In this document: piece by piece, positions 46,919 to 58,331 of the stretch
Numbering within the stretch: the stretch's first letter is position 1
How the letters are laid out: each line of letters begins with the position of its first letter
Assembly (NCBI GenBank): GCA_003255065.1
Contig: QAOA01000533.1
Coordinates: 106,923 to 170,922, forward strand
Direction: 5' to 3'
Length of the DNA stretch: 64,000 bases
DNA from: Cercis canadensis
Lineage: Eukaryota > Streptophyta > Magnoliopsida > Fabales > Fabaceae
Made by a program: the position numbers and the translations under genes
The notes under the pieces: generated by a model
Databases searched by the model: none
What the model was told of the DNA's origin: nothing
Seen by the model: the letters and a program-made list of their open reading frames with translations, nothing else

Positions 46919-48145
46919 GCATCTTAAATTCTTTTTAAAAGAAAATTACATATATATCCCCAACAATACCTAAAAATAATCTCGATAGATATTCAAGCTT
47001 ATCCTTTATGTTTGTGTGAAGGAAAGGATGACTAAGATATAGACAAAAGAAAGTTAAATTTGTTGATACTAGTAAAAATTAGGTGCACTGCTTTTTATTT
47101 TCGGATTTGTGATTTTGGGTTCGTTAGTTCCCTAACACAGTGTATGTTATTGTGCTTTACTAGCATTTTCCATATGCGATGCAGGGGTAAGAAAAAATAG
47201 AACTTAATCATGTATAATATTTGAAAAATTAATTTATCTCCCTAAATATGTACAATTGATATCTATATATAAATTAGATGAATCAAAACATTGTCCGAGT
47301 AACTTTATTTAAGTTTGAGATGATTGAAAAATAATTATAAGGCACTATAAGGATTCAACTTCATTCCGTGTTCTCTTGTTTGATAAGAAAAATTATGAAA
47401 ATATGCACCTTTTCATATTTAAGTTTAGAGTGAAAAAAATTTTAGGTCCTTAAAAGATACAGTCACAATTAATTTAGTCATTGAAAGATTTTTAGTATTA
47501 CTTTAGTTCTCGAAAAGTATATTTGTCCTTCAAAATAGTTTTCTGCCAACTTACTCACTAAACTTGTCACATCACCATTTAACGAGCTATGTGGAAGGGT
47601 TTGTCATTTCTATCAACTTGAGCTCACTTTTTTTGTGTGTGTGTGTTTTATTTTGAATTTCGATTATCTAATGGAGATTTGTTGAGAAGCAGCCAAAATC
47701 TGTAAGACCAGGTGCACAATGTGTGTGTGTGTGTTTTTTTTCTGCAAACGCAAAGTGAGTGTAGTATAAGCATGTGAACCTGTTACTAAAGCATACAGTG
47801 TTTCTTCAAAGCTGAAGCATTGCATTTGGGCTTCGGAAACCCAATTAAGCACGGTACAGTCCCACAAGAAAAATCCCACTTCTGAGATGAACCAAAACTA
47901 GGGCCCCAAACATATTTTCATTTGGATGTTAGAAACGATTGCAGAGATGTAGATAGTTCTATACTTCTATTTCTAGGGAAAAAAATTGGTTATACTAATT
48001 ATTATTATAGTTTATTATGAGGTGTTAGAATTTAACATAAAAGATTTAATGGTATTAAAAAAAGTGTATTTTAAGTAGGTGTCTATCAAAAAATATGAAA
48101 TAACTAAAACAATCTTGTTTATATTTGAACATAATAACTACATAN

Positions 48146-48669
48146 AAACATGATAACTACATAATATAAGTAGAATAACCATGTATATAAACAGAATAAT
48201 TAAATAATACCAATGGATATTTTGATAAATTTCTTAGTGGAAAAGACATCTACTTAAAAACATTTTTCTTTTAGCAAAATTGAATCTTTTATGTCAAATT
48301 TTAACATCCCAATAATAAATTATTATTATTTTTTATTTTTTTAAATTATTATTTTTTATTTTATTTTAATTTATATTTTTATAATTTTAAGTGAAGCCAC
48401 TAAAACTTTCTTCTTCATATTTTATTATGTAGCAAGAGTACCAAAAAGATATTTCATTGTGTTCCACAACTGTGAGAAATTATGAGAATTTGGAGATTCT
48501 AGAAAAGTCTCCACCCCTAACAACCACAAGGAAAAACAAGCCCAAAAATTAAAGTAAATGTTGAAAACTCTAGAATATGATTTGTTTGAGAAACTCATCA
48601 ATTTTCTTAGCTCATACAAGATATTTATCTTTTGATTAAATCATAAAAGGATGTTTATAGAGTTTTCAA
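48146..48669. other. AT-rich intergenic sequence
   Basis: No gene recognised. The N at 48145 sits between near-copies of ATAACTACATA. Confidence 0.5.
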
Positions 48670-49209
48670 GGGTGAGACTATCGTATGCCCCCTCTAAATG
48701 TGACATAAGTCACATTCAAGTGATTTTTATACAGTAATAACTCTAAACTATTTCATATTGACATAGTTAGCATAATTTAAATTGTATTGAATTTATTTAA
48801 ATTTTTTCTGTATATTTAAACATTAATTTAATAAAATTTAAATTAGGGAGCCACTATTTTCATACCATATATTGCTAATGTCACACTTTATTTAATGTCT
48901 AAATATGATTTAAACTACATTACCCTCAATTAATATGAAAAGTTTTTAACTTTGACCTAAAACTTTCTATATTAAATGCGGGCTTTTATAATTGACTAAA
49001 AACTTTTTTTATTAAATGAAAGTACATTAGTCTATATTATATTTAAATATTAAATAGGGTGTGACATTAACAAAATCGGGTATAGAAATAATAGCTTCCT
49101 TTAAATTATGCTTACTTTGTTAATATGATACAATTCAGAGTTATTACAATATAAAAATAATTTGGATGTGACTTATGTCACATCTAAAGTGATGTAGCAT
49201 AGTTTTCCC
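48670..49209. mobile_element. fold-back Mutator-type MITE
   Basis: A 540-base element whose two halves are largely inverted copies; shared landmarks include TGTGACATAAGTCACAT, TAATAACTCT and AGCATAATTTAAA. The ends are GGGTGAGACTATCG and, reversed, GGGAAAACTATG. GAGTTTTCAA, 10 bases, is repeated perfectly on both sides (48660-48669 and 49210-49219). The left arm has an extra AT-rich piece of about 70 bases. Transcripts would form a long hairpin. Confidence 0.85.
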
Positions 49210-49219
49210 GAGTTTTCAA

Positions 49220-49989
49220 TTGCATTCTTTCTCATATATATGTAGAACAAGATCTTTATTCCCGAAGTTTCTTCTTTAGAAGAGAAATCGTGAACTATTA
49301 ACTTTATTTGGTCTGGTAATGCCTTTGTTTGTAATTTTAATTTTTTATGAATAAAAGTATTCATGTACAATTTTACTTGCAACTTAACTCCAACGTGCAC
49401 ATATTTTATTTTATTTGTTTGTTCCACATAATGCTAGCTGACCCTTCTTTCTGATCGCGAGTACCTGACTAGTTAAATTCAAAGCAGAGTCTTCATGTAG
49501 CATTGTTCAATAATTCATTAATATTAATAATATGAACAGATAATAACAACAATAATAACCTCCATTATCTTGGCGAATAATCCATTGAAACATTTTGTCC
49601 CCAACTTGGGATGAAATTCACTGTTTTACTTCATCAGCTCCACTATATTATACGCCTTCAAACTAACCTTTTGTTTTTCTTTGCCAAATATGATGATCCA
49701 ATTCCAAGACACCAAAAATTATTCGTCTGTTGTTTTTCATGTGTTAACAATACTAGCGACTCATATACTCAAAGCTAAACATATATACGGATACGGTAAC
49801 ATAGCACTTTTTCTAGACCTCTTCAATAGGAAACTGTAACTAATCAAATAAAACTTACCACTCTATTCACTTCAAAAAGTTACTTGGTGTGATTTAATAA
49901 TGAGGAGCTAATTTGTAAAATATTAGAAATTTAAATTTTTGTACTGTTATTTAACTACAAAAATACTCACTTCTAAAAGCCATGAGGAT
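49220..49989. other. no recognisable gene
   Basis: AT-rich sequence. It may contain upstream remnants of the ALMT gene, but none could be read. Confidence 0.45.
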
Positions 49990-50596
49990 GAGTTATAGTT
50001 ATATACAGAATGGGCATTCATATTTACCTATAATTCATGCCACATTTGCCCTGCTCTTAATGGCTACCTTACTTAACTCTGCTCAGGTTCAGGTGCCAAC
50101 TAGACACTATTGCCCCTTATATATGTACATGCTTGCTCTTGCTCAATGCTTTTGCATTGTTATTGCAGACTCCACCAGAAATAAAAAGCAAAATACAAGA
50201 GCCATACATAAAGATGAGCAAAGAAACAGGAAAGGTTTTAGAGGAATTATCAATGTCAATCAAGAAAAAGATTCCACCTTCTGCGGCAGAGTCTCACTTT
50301 ATCAAATCTAAAATTGCTGCAATGAACCTGAGGGGCATGCTGAAAACAGGCTTGTGGGAGGGTACCAATCTTCTTGAGGCCATACTTGCTGTTACCGTGA
50401 CTTCTCTGCTGTTGATGTTGTTTCTTGCACAGAGAAGCTTGCAGAGTCCATAAAAGAACTGGCCACCCTTGCTAAATTCAACAAGAATGACAGAAAAATT
50501 GCACCAGTACAGCAACAACTACAACCAGGTGCTTGTGACAATAAACCACCACATCTTGTTATTACAATCTATCAGGCTCCTGCAAACCAAGAATAG
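49990..50596 (+). pseudogene. ALMT-family (aluminium-activated malate transporter-like) 3' exons, inactivated
   Basis: The final exon (50169-50596), after an acceptor TATTGCAG, reads TPPEIKSKIQEPYIKMSKET, GKVLEELSMSIKKK, GMLKTGLWEGTNLLEA and, after a frameshift near 50415, DVVSCTEKLAESIKELATLA ending PPHLVITIYQAPANQE-stop. This is the cytosolic C-terminal domain of ALMT anion channels. The preceding exon piece ending at 50086 reads ALNGYL, then a frameshift and NSAQ before a GT donor. The membrane-spanning exons are not seen. Two frameshifts and missing exons make it a relic. Confidence 0.75.
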
Positions 50597-51239
50597 AAGA
50601 GCAACTCGTTACTGCTCACAATTTATTGACTAATTAATTGATAACTTATACAATAAAAGGGGCCAATCTTGTAGAAATTTGAGGATTGACTAAACTAGTA
50701 CTGAACTGCTATTTTTCTAAGTTCAAATAAAGTGATTATTCGGACTTGTCAGCATATATATCATAGAAATAATAAGAAGACTTGGAGTTCCAAAATTAAC
50801 CAGTTTTCCTCCATCATTGCCAATCTAGCAGTTGCGTCAGCCATTTTCTTTTTAAATCCCAAGCCATCTTGTTATACAAATATCTTTAAGAAAACAAATA
50901 AGATATTTTATATCTTTTAACAATTGACTGTAAGTGTCTAACGACAGAAGAGTAAGCTTACTTCTCATAAAAAAAATAAATAAATAAATAAAAAGAATGA
51001 CAATGTTAGTTTACTTACAATGTTATATTTGTTAAAAATAAATGTAATTTGAATTTTTTAGAAGTCTTCTAGAATTATGAGTATTGGTTACTAGAAGTTA
51101 TAAAAATGTTAGTTTTAGGAGTCTAAGAGTTTTAGGCATTTATGTTAGTGCTTCATATTTTAAGGATCTACAATAATGATAAGAATAAGTTAGTGAGTGT
51201 AGAAATTTTTATGTAATAGTATAAATAAGAATGTATCAA
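50597..51239. other. no recognisable gene
   Basis: AT-rich intergenic sequence with an (AAAT)n run near 50970-50995. Confidence 0.5.
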
Positions 51240-51980
51240 TTAGAAATTTTTATGCAAGTTTTCTATGTTCCTTCATTTTCTTTCAACTTGATTTCTGTGA
51301 GCAAGATGATTAAGGATTCTCAATGCTCTTTTGTTTTGCAAATGGGGCATTGTTTCATCAAGGAACCTTGGTGTTGGAAGATGATTGGCTTGGCTAGGGA
51401 GATTGGCGGACTTTACCACCTGGTTGCTCCTGTCAGTTCACGGCAAGACAGCTCACTGAAGACTTCTGATGGTGTTGCAGAAAACCCTAAAGATGCTAGT
51501 CATGTTTTTGTTAATTCTTCTGTTGTTAGCCTTGTTTTGATTTATGGCATTATCGTTTAGGCCATGCTTCATATGAACAGATTAAACCTTTGATTACTCA
51601 TAATAAAGATATTTCCTGTGATCCCAAATTTATTTGTGATGTTCGTCATCTTGCTAAGCAAAGGTGGCTGTCATTTCCAACTAGTACTTCCATTTATGCC
51701 AATCTCTTTGATTTAGTGCACATGGATATTTGGGGACCAAATGCTACTTGCTCATTAGAAGGATACAAGTACTTCCTCACTATTGTTGATGACAGAAGTT
51801 GATATACTTGGGTTTACATGATGAGGAACAAAAGTGAGACTAGAACACTGGTTCAGAATTTCTATCAACTTGTTCTTACTCAATTTGGGGTGAAAATTAA
51901 AGCCTTTCGTACTGATAATGGACTAGAATTCATGATGACAGAATTTTATGAGAAAAATGGCATTATTCATCACTGTTAAT
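51240..51980 (+). pseudogene. Ty1/copia fragment: protease end, GAG-pre-integrase and integrase core
   Basis: The plus strand reads VFYVPSFSFNLISVSKMIKD, a broken GAG-pre-integrase region (GLYHLVAP, LGHASYEQIKPLITH), then FDLVHMDIWGPNAT, YKYFLTIVDDRS, TWVYMMRNKSETRTLVQNF and FRTDNGLEFMMTEFY. Two integrase catalytic acidic positions (MD and TDNG) are present; the sequence stops at GIIHH before the third. No LTR flanks it. A stop and a frameshift are visible. It belongs to a different copia lineage from 37925-43383. Confidence 0.85.
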
Positions 51981-52356
51981 AAGCCCACTTTAAAAAATTT
52001 AAATTGTATATGTCTTATAAAATATGAAATATTATTTATAGCTTACTGTTAATTTACTAGTTACATGATTTGATATTGGCAGCTATTATATAATCAAGGT
52101 TACAAAATTAGGATAGATTGTAATATATATGTTTACAGTTTTCAAATAGTTTTCAAGTGCAATATACTAATCTTCAGTTTCATGCATGTTCTCCAAGATT
52201 AAAATCACATTGATCCAATATATCCATATCCAATAAAAATCCATTATACATAAATAACCAATTTTATGATTTTTTTTAATTGAATGCAATTTTCAAAAAA
52301 ATTGAACCATGAAAGAATTATTCATTTGTGGTGACATAAATTTTTATGATAACTAT
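51981..52356. other. no recognisable gene
   Basis: AT-rich sequence between the copia fragment and the first LTR of the tandem gag-only elements. Confidence 0.5.
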
Positions 52357-53429
52357 TGTGAAAATTCTAATGCAAGTGTACGTTGTCGTTTGCAAGTAAT
52401 AAAATGAGATCAATTTATCGTTCCCACGAGGACTAATGTACCAACTACCGAAAGAGGGTTAACNAATTTTGGATTAGTGTATACACCTTTTGTGAGTGTG
52501 TACTCCTTGCTGCTCTGTTCCTTCGATAGGTGACCCCAATTAAATTTGAGAGTCGATCTCAGTTCAAAAGTATATTAGAAAAATAGCAAATTAAACCAGA
52601 AAAATGATAGATTCAGCAAGAGATAAACACCTAGGGTTCCGACTTCACCATTATTACTCCCAGCTTTCATTCTATATTCCATTAACTCCAATTTATCTTC
52701 CTATTTGCTAATCAAGATTCCCTAATTTATTCACTAGCCTCTCCCAAGGTCTAGTGTAAATATCCCTTAACTACTAACCCTGTATATCCCTATACGAGTT
52801 ACAATAATTATGAATTCATTTAGTTTTGTGGATCTTTTTAACTGATTACATGAGCCATAGAGGTATATTCCTATCCTCCATGTAACTCATGGCATTTACC
52901 CCAAGGAACTTGACACACAACTCTCCTTCCGGTCTCATTGTGATTAACAATTCATCTAATTATTGGCCAGACAATCAGAAGCATTAAGAGAAGAGATAAA
53001 CGCTCAAATTGAAGAGATAAATAATGGAATTAACTTCATATGAGACTACAGTTGGTCCTAATTAGGCTACATCGTACCCTAGATAAGAGAATTAGTTCAT
53101 ACTAGATGAAGAGAACAAGAAAGAATAAAATTGAGACATGATTCAAAGGTAAAAGAGGAAAAACTCTGGTTTGAAGGTCAAATCAGCCTTGCATCTCCTC
53201 CCTTCAATCCTTGCTTTGCCTCCTTTGTGCCTCCAAAAGTGTCTAAGAACGACCCCCATTCTAATTCCCTAGTTTCCTATTTATATCCCTCACTCTAAAG
53301 CCCTTCCTTTGCCTCCTTTGTGCCTCCAAGAGTGTCTAAGAACGACCCTTTTCTAATTCCCTAGTTTCCTATTTATATCCCTCACTCTAAAGCCCTAAAA
53401 CCCATGAGAAAATAAGCCACGTCTGCAGA

Positions 53430-53870
53430 ATTAACTTCGGGCGCCGCACCTCTGAAGTTTGGGCGCCGCACCTCTGAGCTGCTGGAAGAAATCTGGTTCT
53501 TGTCTTTTTTTGGGCGCCGCACCTCTATATTTTGAGGGGTGCGGCGCTGAGCTGCTGACCCAAAATGTGTATTTTTTCGCATACGGGGGGTGCGGCGCTA
53601 CTGTTCAAGGGCTGCGGCGCTACTGTTCAAGGGGTGCACCCCTGAGCTGCTGTCCTGATTCACTTTCGGGCGCCGCACCTCTGTATTTTGAGGGGTGTGG
53701 CGCTACTGTTCAAGGGGTGCGGCGCTCCTGTTCAAGGGGTGCACCCCTGAGCTGCTGTCCTGGTTTTAAGTTTCATGCTCCAGGGGCCGCGACTCTAGGT
53801 TTTGAGCGCCGNGGTTTTAAGTTTCATGCTCCAGGGGCCGCGACTCTAGGTTTTGAGCGCCGCAACTCTT
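53430..53870. repeat. GC-rich cluster of GGGCGCCGC / GCGGCGC motifs in LTR 1
   Basis: GGGCGCCGCACCTCT and its partner AGGGGTGCGGCGCT occur many times in opposite orientations within 440 bases, separated by short AT-richer pieces. Counterparts, more diverged, lie in LTR 2 at 59328-59620 and in the LTR at 14137-15502 (about 15115-15320). The 137-codon ORF that crosses it is a by-product of the repeat. Confidence 0.7.
53762..53811. repeat. 50-base duplication at an assembly gap (partner 53813-53862)
   Basis: The 50 bases before the N at 53812 are repeated exactly after it, starting GGTTTTAAGTTTCATG. Confidence 0.92.
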
Positions 53871-54032
53871 GAATTCTGTCCCAAAAACTTCTCAATTCTT
53901 CAATTCTTCATTCTAACCTACGAAACCTACAATTTAACATAAAAGATCACATTATATGATGATTAATCTCAATAAACAATCAAATACTTAAGTAAAGGAT
54001 ATCTAAAAAGTGGATATAACAGCCACTCAACA

Positions 54033-54704
54033 AATACCCCCAAACTTAACATTTGCTCGTCCTCGAGCAAAGAAAAAGAAAAATAAAATTAAACTCAACA
54101 ACTAATTAACAAAGTGAAAAATTTATTTACTAACCATACAGGCCTCAAAGATCTCTATTAAGCACAACTCCTAGAAAATTTTCAAGATAACATGAATGTG
54201 TATAATTTCAACCCAAAGTCAATCTCATCTCAATCTCACTAAAATTTCCTCTGTGTGTGTAAGTATAGCCCTTGCTTACCCTACTCTCTTCACTTAAATC
54301 AGATTATGCAAATAAGCTCATAAACATATATTCTCCACTTTTATTCTCTCAGAACCTCATATGCTTGCTTTCATGTCAATCTCCACTAATGTAGGCATTT
54401 CACAATATTGAGGATCAAAAGGACTTTTGATAAGCTTGTAATGTGTGCGTGGGTTAAGGGTAAGATGATAGATAAATATGTGGCTTAACTCACCAATCAC
54501 ACAAATTCAGTTTAGAGCAAATTAAGAGCACCCTTCTTTCTTTTCACTTCTAACTCCCCCAAACTTATTTTGTTCTTTACTTTTCCATCCACCAATAGAA
54601 TTCTCACTTTTGGACCACTACATCCCATACTCAATGCTTTCTAAGACATTCTTTTTCTTTTTGTTTCTTTTCAATATTTGCACAATTGTCTTTTCTTTTC
54701 ATTG

Positions 54705-54736
<32 letters not shown>

Positions 54737-55714
54737 CAGGGATGTAGCTCTTGAATTTTCATTCTTTTGGTGGTCATTTCATTGAAGTCTTCATTTTCTT
54801 TTCTTCACCAATTCTCCTTAATTTTCCTAACTCTAGATGCTCTTAAGATTGAAAATGTACTTTAGGTGAAAGGTTCAAGTCAAAAGATCATACAAAGGGC
54901 TAGGATCAGTGTAGGTGACAAAGAAACAGGCTAAATTAAGCTCAATGGGGTATGCTAGGGATAAAATATCACACAAAGGGATAACTAGAAAGGCTCAAAC
55001 GAAACAAAAATAGCCTAAATCATCTCCCTAATATTGTGCAGCCTAGGATTTTGCCTCGACTGACAATCAAGCAAGTTCCAGCATTCTGTGAGATTTTGAA
55101 ATGACTTAATTCACATAATCATCTCTAAGCATGCAGATTTCAAGCAAACAAGGTTATGTGCTCAATAATTCAGGAAATNGTTAGACAAAAATTAACACAA
55201 GAGTTAATCAGAAACACAAACACAAAATCTATTATTTTTCTAGAGCTATGAACAATGAAAATCAATTTTATCATTAGCCTAAGGTTAAACAAAAAAATTC
55301 ACTCTATTCTACTAAACTTAAAGAAAAATAAAAATTAAACATAAAAACTAACTAGAAAAGCATTTAAAGATACCCAATAAGTTAAGTGCAAATCAATACA
55401 ACAGCTCAGAAAATAATTTCCCACCCCCAAACTTAAAGGAAACATTGTCCTCAATGTTTAAAGCAAAGAAGAAAAAGATGTGAGGACTTCCCTGAAATGG
55501 AGATGGATCACTTTGCATCTTCATCAAGTGGAGCTGCTGGGGGGAATAAAAGTTATGGACTTTATACCTGAAACATAAAAAAAAATAAAACACACAAGCA
55601 TGAAAATAAAATTAAACGACTAAACAAAACTTAAGAGAAAAGGTTAAAAAGATTGGGTTGCCTCCCAAAAAGTGCTAAATTTATAGTCTTTAGCCGGACT
55701 GTCTCTGAAATATC
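54033..55714 (-). mobile_element. non-coding 3' region and polypurine tract of element 1
   Basis: It starts next to LTR 1 with the polypurine tract and the phrase CATTTGCTCGTCCTCGAGCA. There is no ORF of substance; an (AT)n run lies at about 54705-54733 and an N at 55179. It runs parallel to 59766-61495 and, less closely, to 15503-16900. Confidence 0.8.
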
Positions 55715-58077
55715 TTAACCAAGATCAAAAATAATAGTGGAGGACTTTTGGAATTTTAATCCACTATTTCTTTGAGCTTTGGATTGTTGGTGAGTTTCTT
55801 TTAAGCTCCAAACTTTATTTCCATCTCCAAAACAAGCAGATTTTCTAAGATACTCCAAAAGAATCTTTTGGAATGACAGCTTCTTTTTCTTGTTTTTCTT
55901 GTAAGATTCAACTATAGGCACTGGTCCAGTTATTGGCTTCTTGGGGATTTTATCATCTTTGACCTCTAAGTCAGGAGGCTTCTCCTTGTTTTTCGTTCCC
56001 ATGGTGTGAACTCTAACTGGGTCTTGTAATTTATTGCTTCTATTTGTAGTGTCAATTTTACAACAGACACTCACTTCTTCCGGATGCTTTATTTCTTTGA
56101 AAATTTTGAAGGACACTTGATCACCTTGCACTCTCAAAGTAAGTTGGCCTTTTTGCACATCAATAAGAGCTTTCCCAGTTGTTAGAAATGGACGACCAAG
56201 AATAATTGGGATTTCTTGGTCCTCCTCTATGTCAAGCACAATGAAGTCTGCTGGGAAGATGAACTTGTCCACTTTCACCAATACATCCTCCAAGATTTCC
56301 CTTGGATACTTGATTGATCTATCCGCCAATGTCAAGGAGATGGAAGTTGGCTTTATTTGTCCTATACCCAACTTCCTGAAAACAGAAAGAGGCATAAGGT
56401 TAATACTAGCACCAAGATCACAAAGTGCTTTACCAAAAGATATATTGCCAATAGAACAAGGAATATTGAAACTCCCTGGATCTGTTAATTTTGGTGGCAA
56501 TTTCTTTTGTAAGATTGCACTGCACTCCTCAGTAAGTGCCACAGTCTCATAATCCACTAGCTTTCTTTTATTTGAGAGAATCTCCTTCATAAATTTCACG
56601 GAGCTAGGCATTTGCTCCAAAGCATCTGCAAATGGGATGTTGATGTGCAGCTTCTTGAACACCTCCAGAAATTTAGAGAATTGATTATCTAGCTTCTTCT
56701 TCTGGAATCTCTGAGGGAATGGAAGAGGTGGAACATATGGTGGAGGGTTGTCTGGGAATAACTTAGATGTCTTCTCCACAGATTTCACAAGTGGTTCCAC
56801 TGGGGTGTCTTGTTTTGTCTCAGGCTCAACTGACTTAATTGGCACATTTTTTGCAACTTTAGATGGTTCACCTAAAGTCTTACCATCACGAAGAGTAATA
56901 GCCATGACATGTTCTTTAGGATTCACTTCTGTATCACTTGGCAATGATCCCTGCTGTCTGCTAGTGAGCATGGTGGAGAGTTGACCCACTTGCATCTCTA
57001 GGTTACGAATGGAGGCATCTGTTCGGGCCATGAATTGACTTGTATTCATGGTCAATTGGGTTAGAGCATCCTCCAAAGAAACTTTTGCTTGAACAAGGGA
57101 TTGAGCAGTGTTTTGGTTGTTTTTCCAAGAGAAGTTTGGATGATTTCTCCATCCCGAATTATAAGTGTTTGAATAGGGGTCATTCTGCCTGTTCTGATTC
57201 CCCACATATTTTGCTTCCTCAGCCTGAGATGTAGAGAACGGGTTTCCCACCTGGCAATCTATACTAACATGAGGAACACCACAATGGTCACAAGTCTCAG
57301 GAGGTGACTGGATGGCATTTACATTCCGGACAGTCAACTGCTTGGCTAGAGAGTTTATCTTAGCAGATAAAGCTATAAAAGCGTCGACCTCATGTACCCC
57401 AAGTACCTTCCGTGAAGTGGACCTCTCAATAGGTCACTGATAGGCGTTGTCAGCCATCTCCTCTAACAAATCGTTGGCAGCCACATATGTCTTTTTCATC
57501 AAGGATCCTCCAGCAACAACATCCACTAATGTCTTGGTTGCAATCAACAACCCATTATAAAATGTCTGTAACTGCAACCAATCAGGGAGTCCATGGTGAG
57601 GGCATCTACGAAGCAACTCTTTGTACCTTTCCCAAGCCTCCTGAAGTGACTCATTCTCCTGTTGATGAAATGTTGCAATGTCATTTGGGAGCTTGGCGGT
57701 CTTAGCTGGTGGAAAAAATTTTGCCAGAAATTTTTAGGCCAACATATCCCATTTGGTGATGGTCCCAGTAGGCAATGACTAAAGCCAAGCATTGGCTTTA
57801 TCCCGTAATGAGAATGGAAATAAGCGGAGGCGAATAGCATCATTACCAACCCCGTTGTGCTTGAAAGTATCGCATATCTCCACGAACCCGAAAATATGAG
57901 TATAAGGGTCTTCACTTGCTAATCCACTGAACGAGGCTAACTGAACCATATGGATTATAGCTGGTTTAATCTCAAAAGAATTTGCTTCAATAGTTGGTCG
58001 CCTTATACCCGAATTGGTATCTGTATGGAAGGTAGAGCATAATCACAAAGTGCCTTGGGAGGGTTTTCTTCTGCCAT
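55715..58077 (-). pseudogene. gag-protease of element 1, with stops and a frameshift
   Basis: The minus-strand start (ATG at 58077) gives MAEENPPKALCDYALPS; a frameshift near 58020 leads into GIRRPTIEANSFEIKPAII. The retrotransposon gag domain follows ([40 protein letters not shown]), with stops near 57735 and 57436. From 57337 a 540-codon stretch is open: zinc knuckle CDHCGVPHVSIDC, a linker, the PPPYVPPLPFPQRF segment, then the aspartic protease region ALCDLGASINLMPLSVFRKL and IPIILGRPFL. It ends KSSTIIFDLG-stop. Relatives continue into reverse transcriptase here; this one does not. Confidence 0.85.
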
Positions 58078-58303
58078 TGTGTCTGTCAAAACTCTGGTAG
58101 ACTCTCTTCTTGCCCTTCTATTCTTTCGACAAGTCTTCTCTATCTCAAAATCAAGTGGGATTAGAGAGCTGCTTCAAGAATTTCTCATACACCAAAAGAA
58201 AACTCCTGAAAGTCTCAAACAATAAAACAATTAAATAGATCTAACAAAATAAACGATTAGACTAAAATCAAGATCACTGAGTATCGATATTAATAAAAAA
58301 TTA

Positions 58304-58321
58304 GTCCTCGGCAACGGTGCC
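58304..58321 (-). other. primer-binding site of element 1
   Basis: The minus strand reads TGGCACCGTTGCCGAGGA, close to the complement of the 3' end of plant tRNA-Asp, as in Athila elements. It lies about 10 bases inside the LTR end. Confidence 0.75.
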
Positions 58322-58331
58322 AAAAACTTGT

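Larger units (their letters stand above)
45169..48144. repeat. second version of 41654-45167 (probable unmerged haplotype)
   Basis: From the N at 45168 the sequence restarts inside the copia gag (CATTTCTTTGCTTGCC, as at 41654) and repeats the same order: gag C-terminal fragment, inserted RNase H-LTR piece, gag N-terminus (46479-46153), primer site, 5' LTR with the SINE, flank, and one 0.6-kb unit. The offset is about 3.52-3.53 kb. Differences are scattered point changes and small indels, and the right end runs on to a further N at 48145. Confidence 0.9.
52357..54032 (-). repeat. LTR 1 (3' LTR)
   Basis: It begins TGTGAAAATTC and ends CCACTCAACA. It contains Ns at 52464 and 53812, a 50-base duplication around the latter, and a local duplication near 53190-53370 (CTTTGCCTCCTTTGTGCCTC occurs twice). 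A GC-rich cluster lies at 53430-53870. Confidence 0.85.

Noticed and set aside
53459-53872. 137-codon plus-strand ORF rich in Gly, Ala and Cys
   Set aside because: It is made by the GC-rich repeated motif in the LTR, crosses an N and a 50-base gap duplication, and has no protein-like features.
57487-57915. ORFs overlapping the first gag on other frames or strand
   Set aside because: Shadows of the gag reading frame, which itself carries stops.
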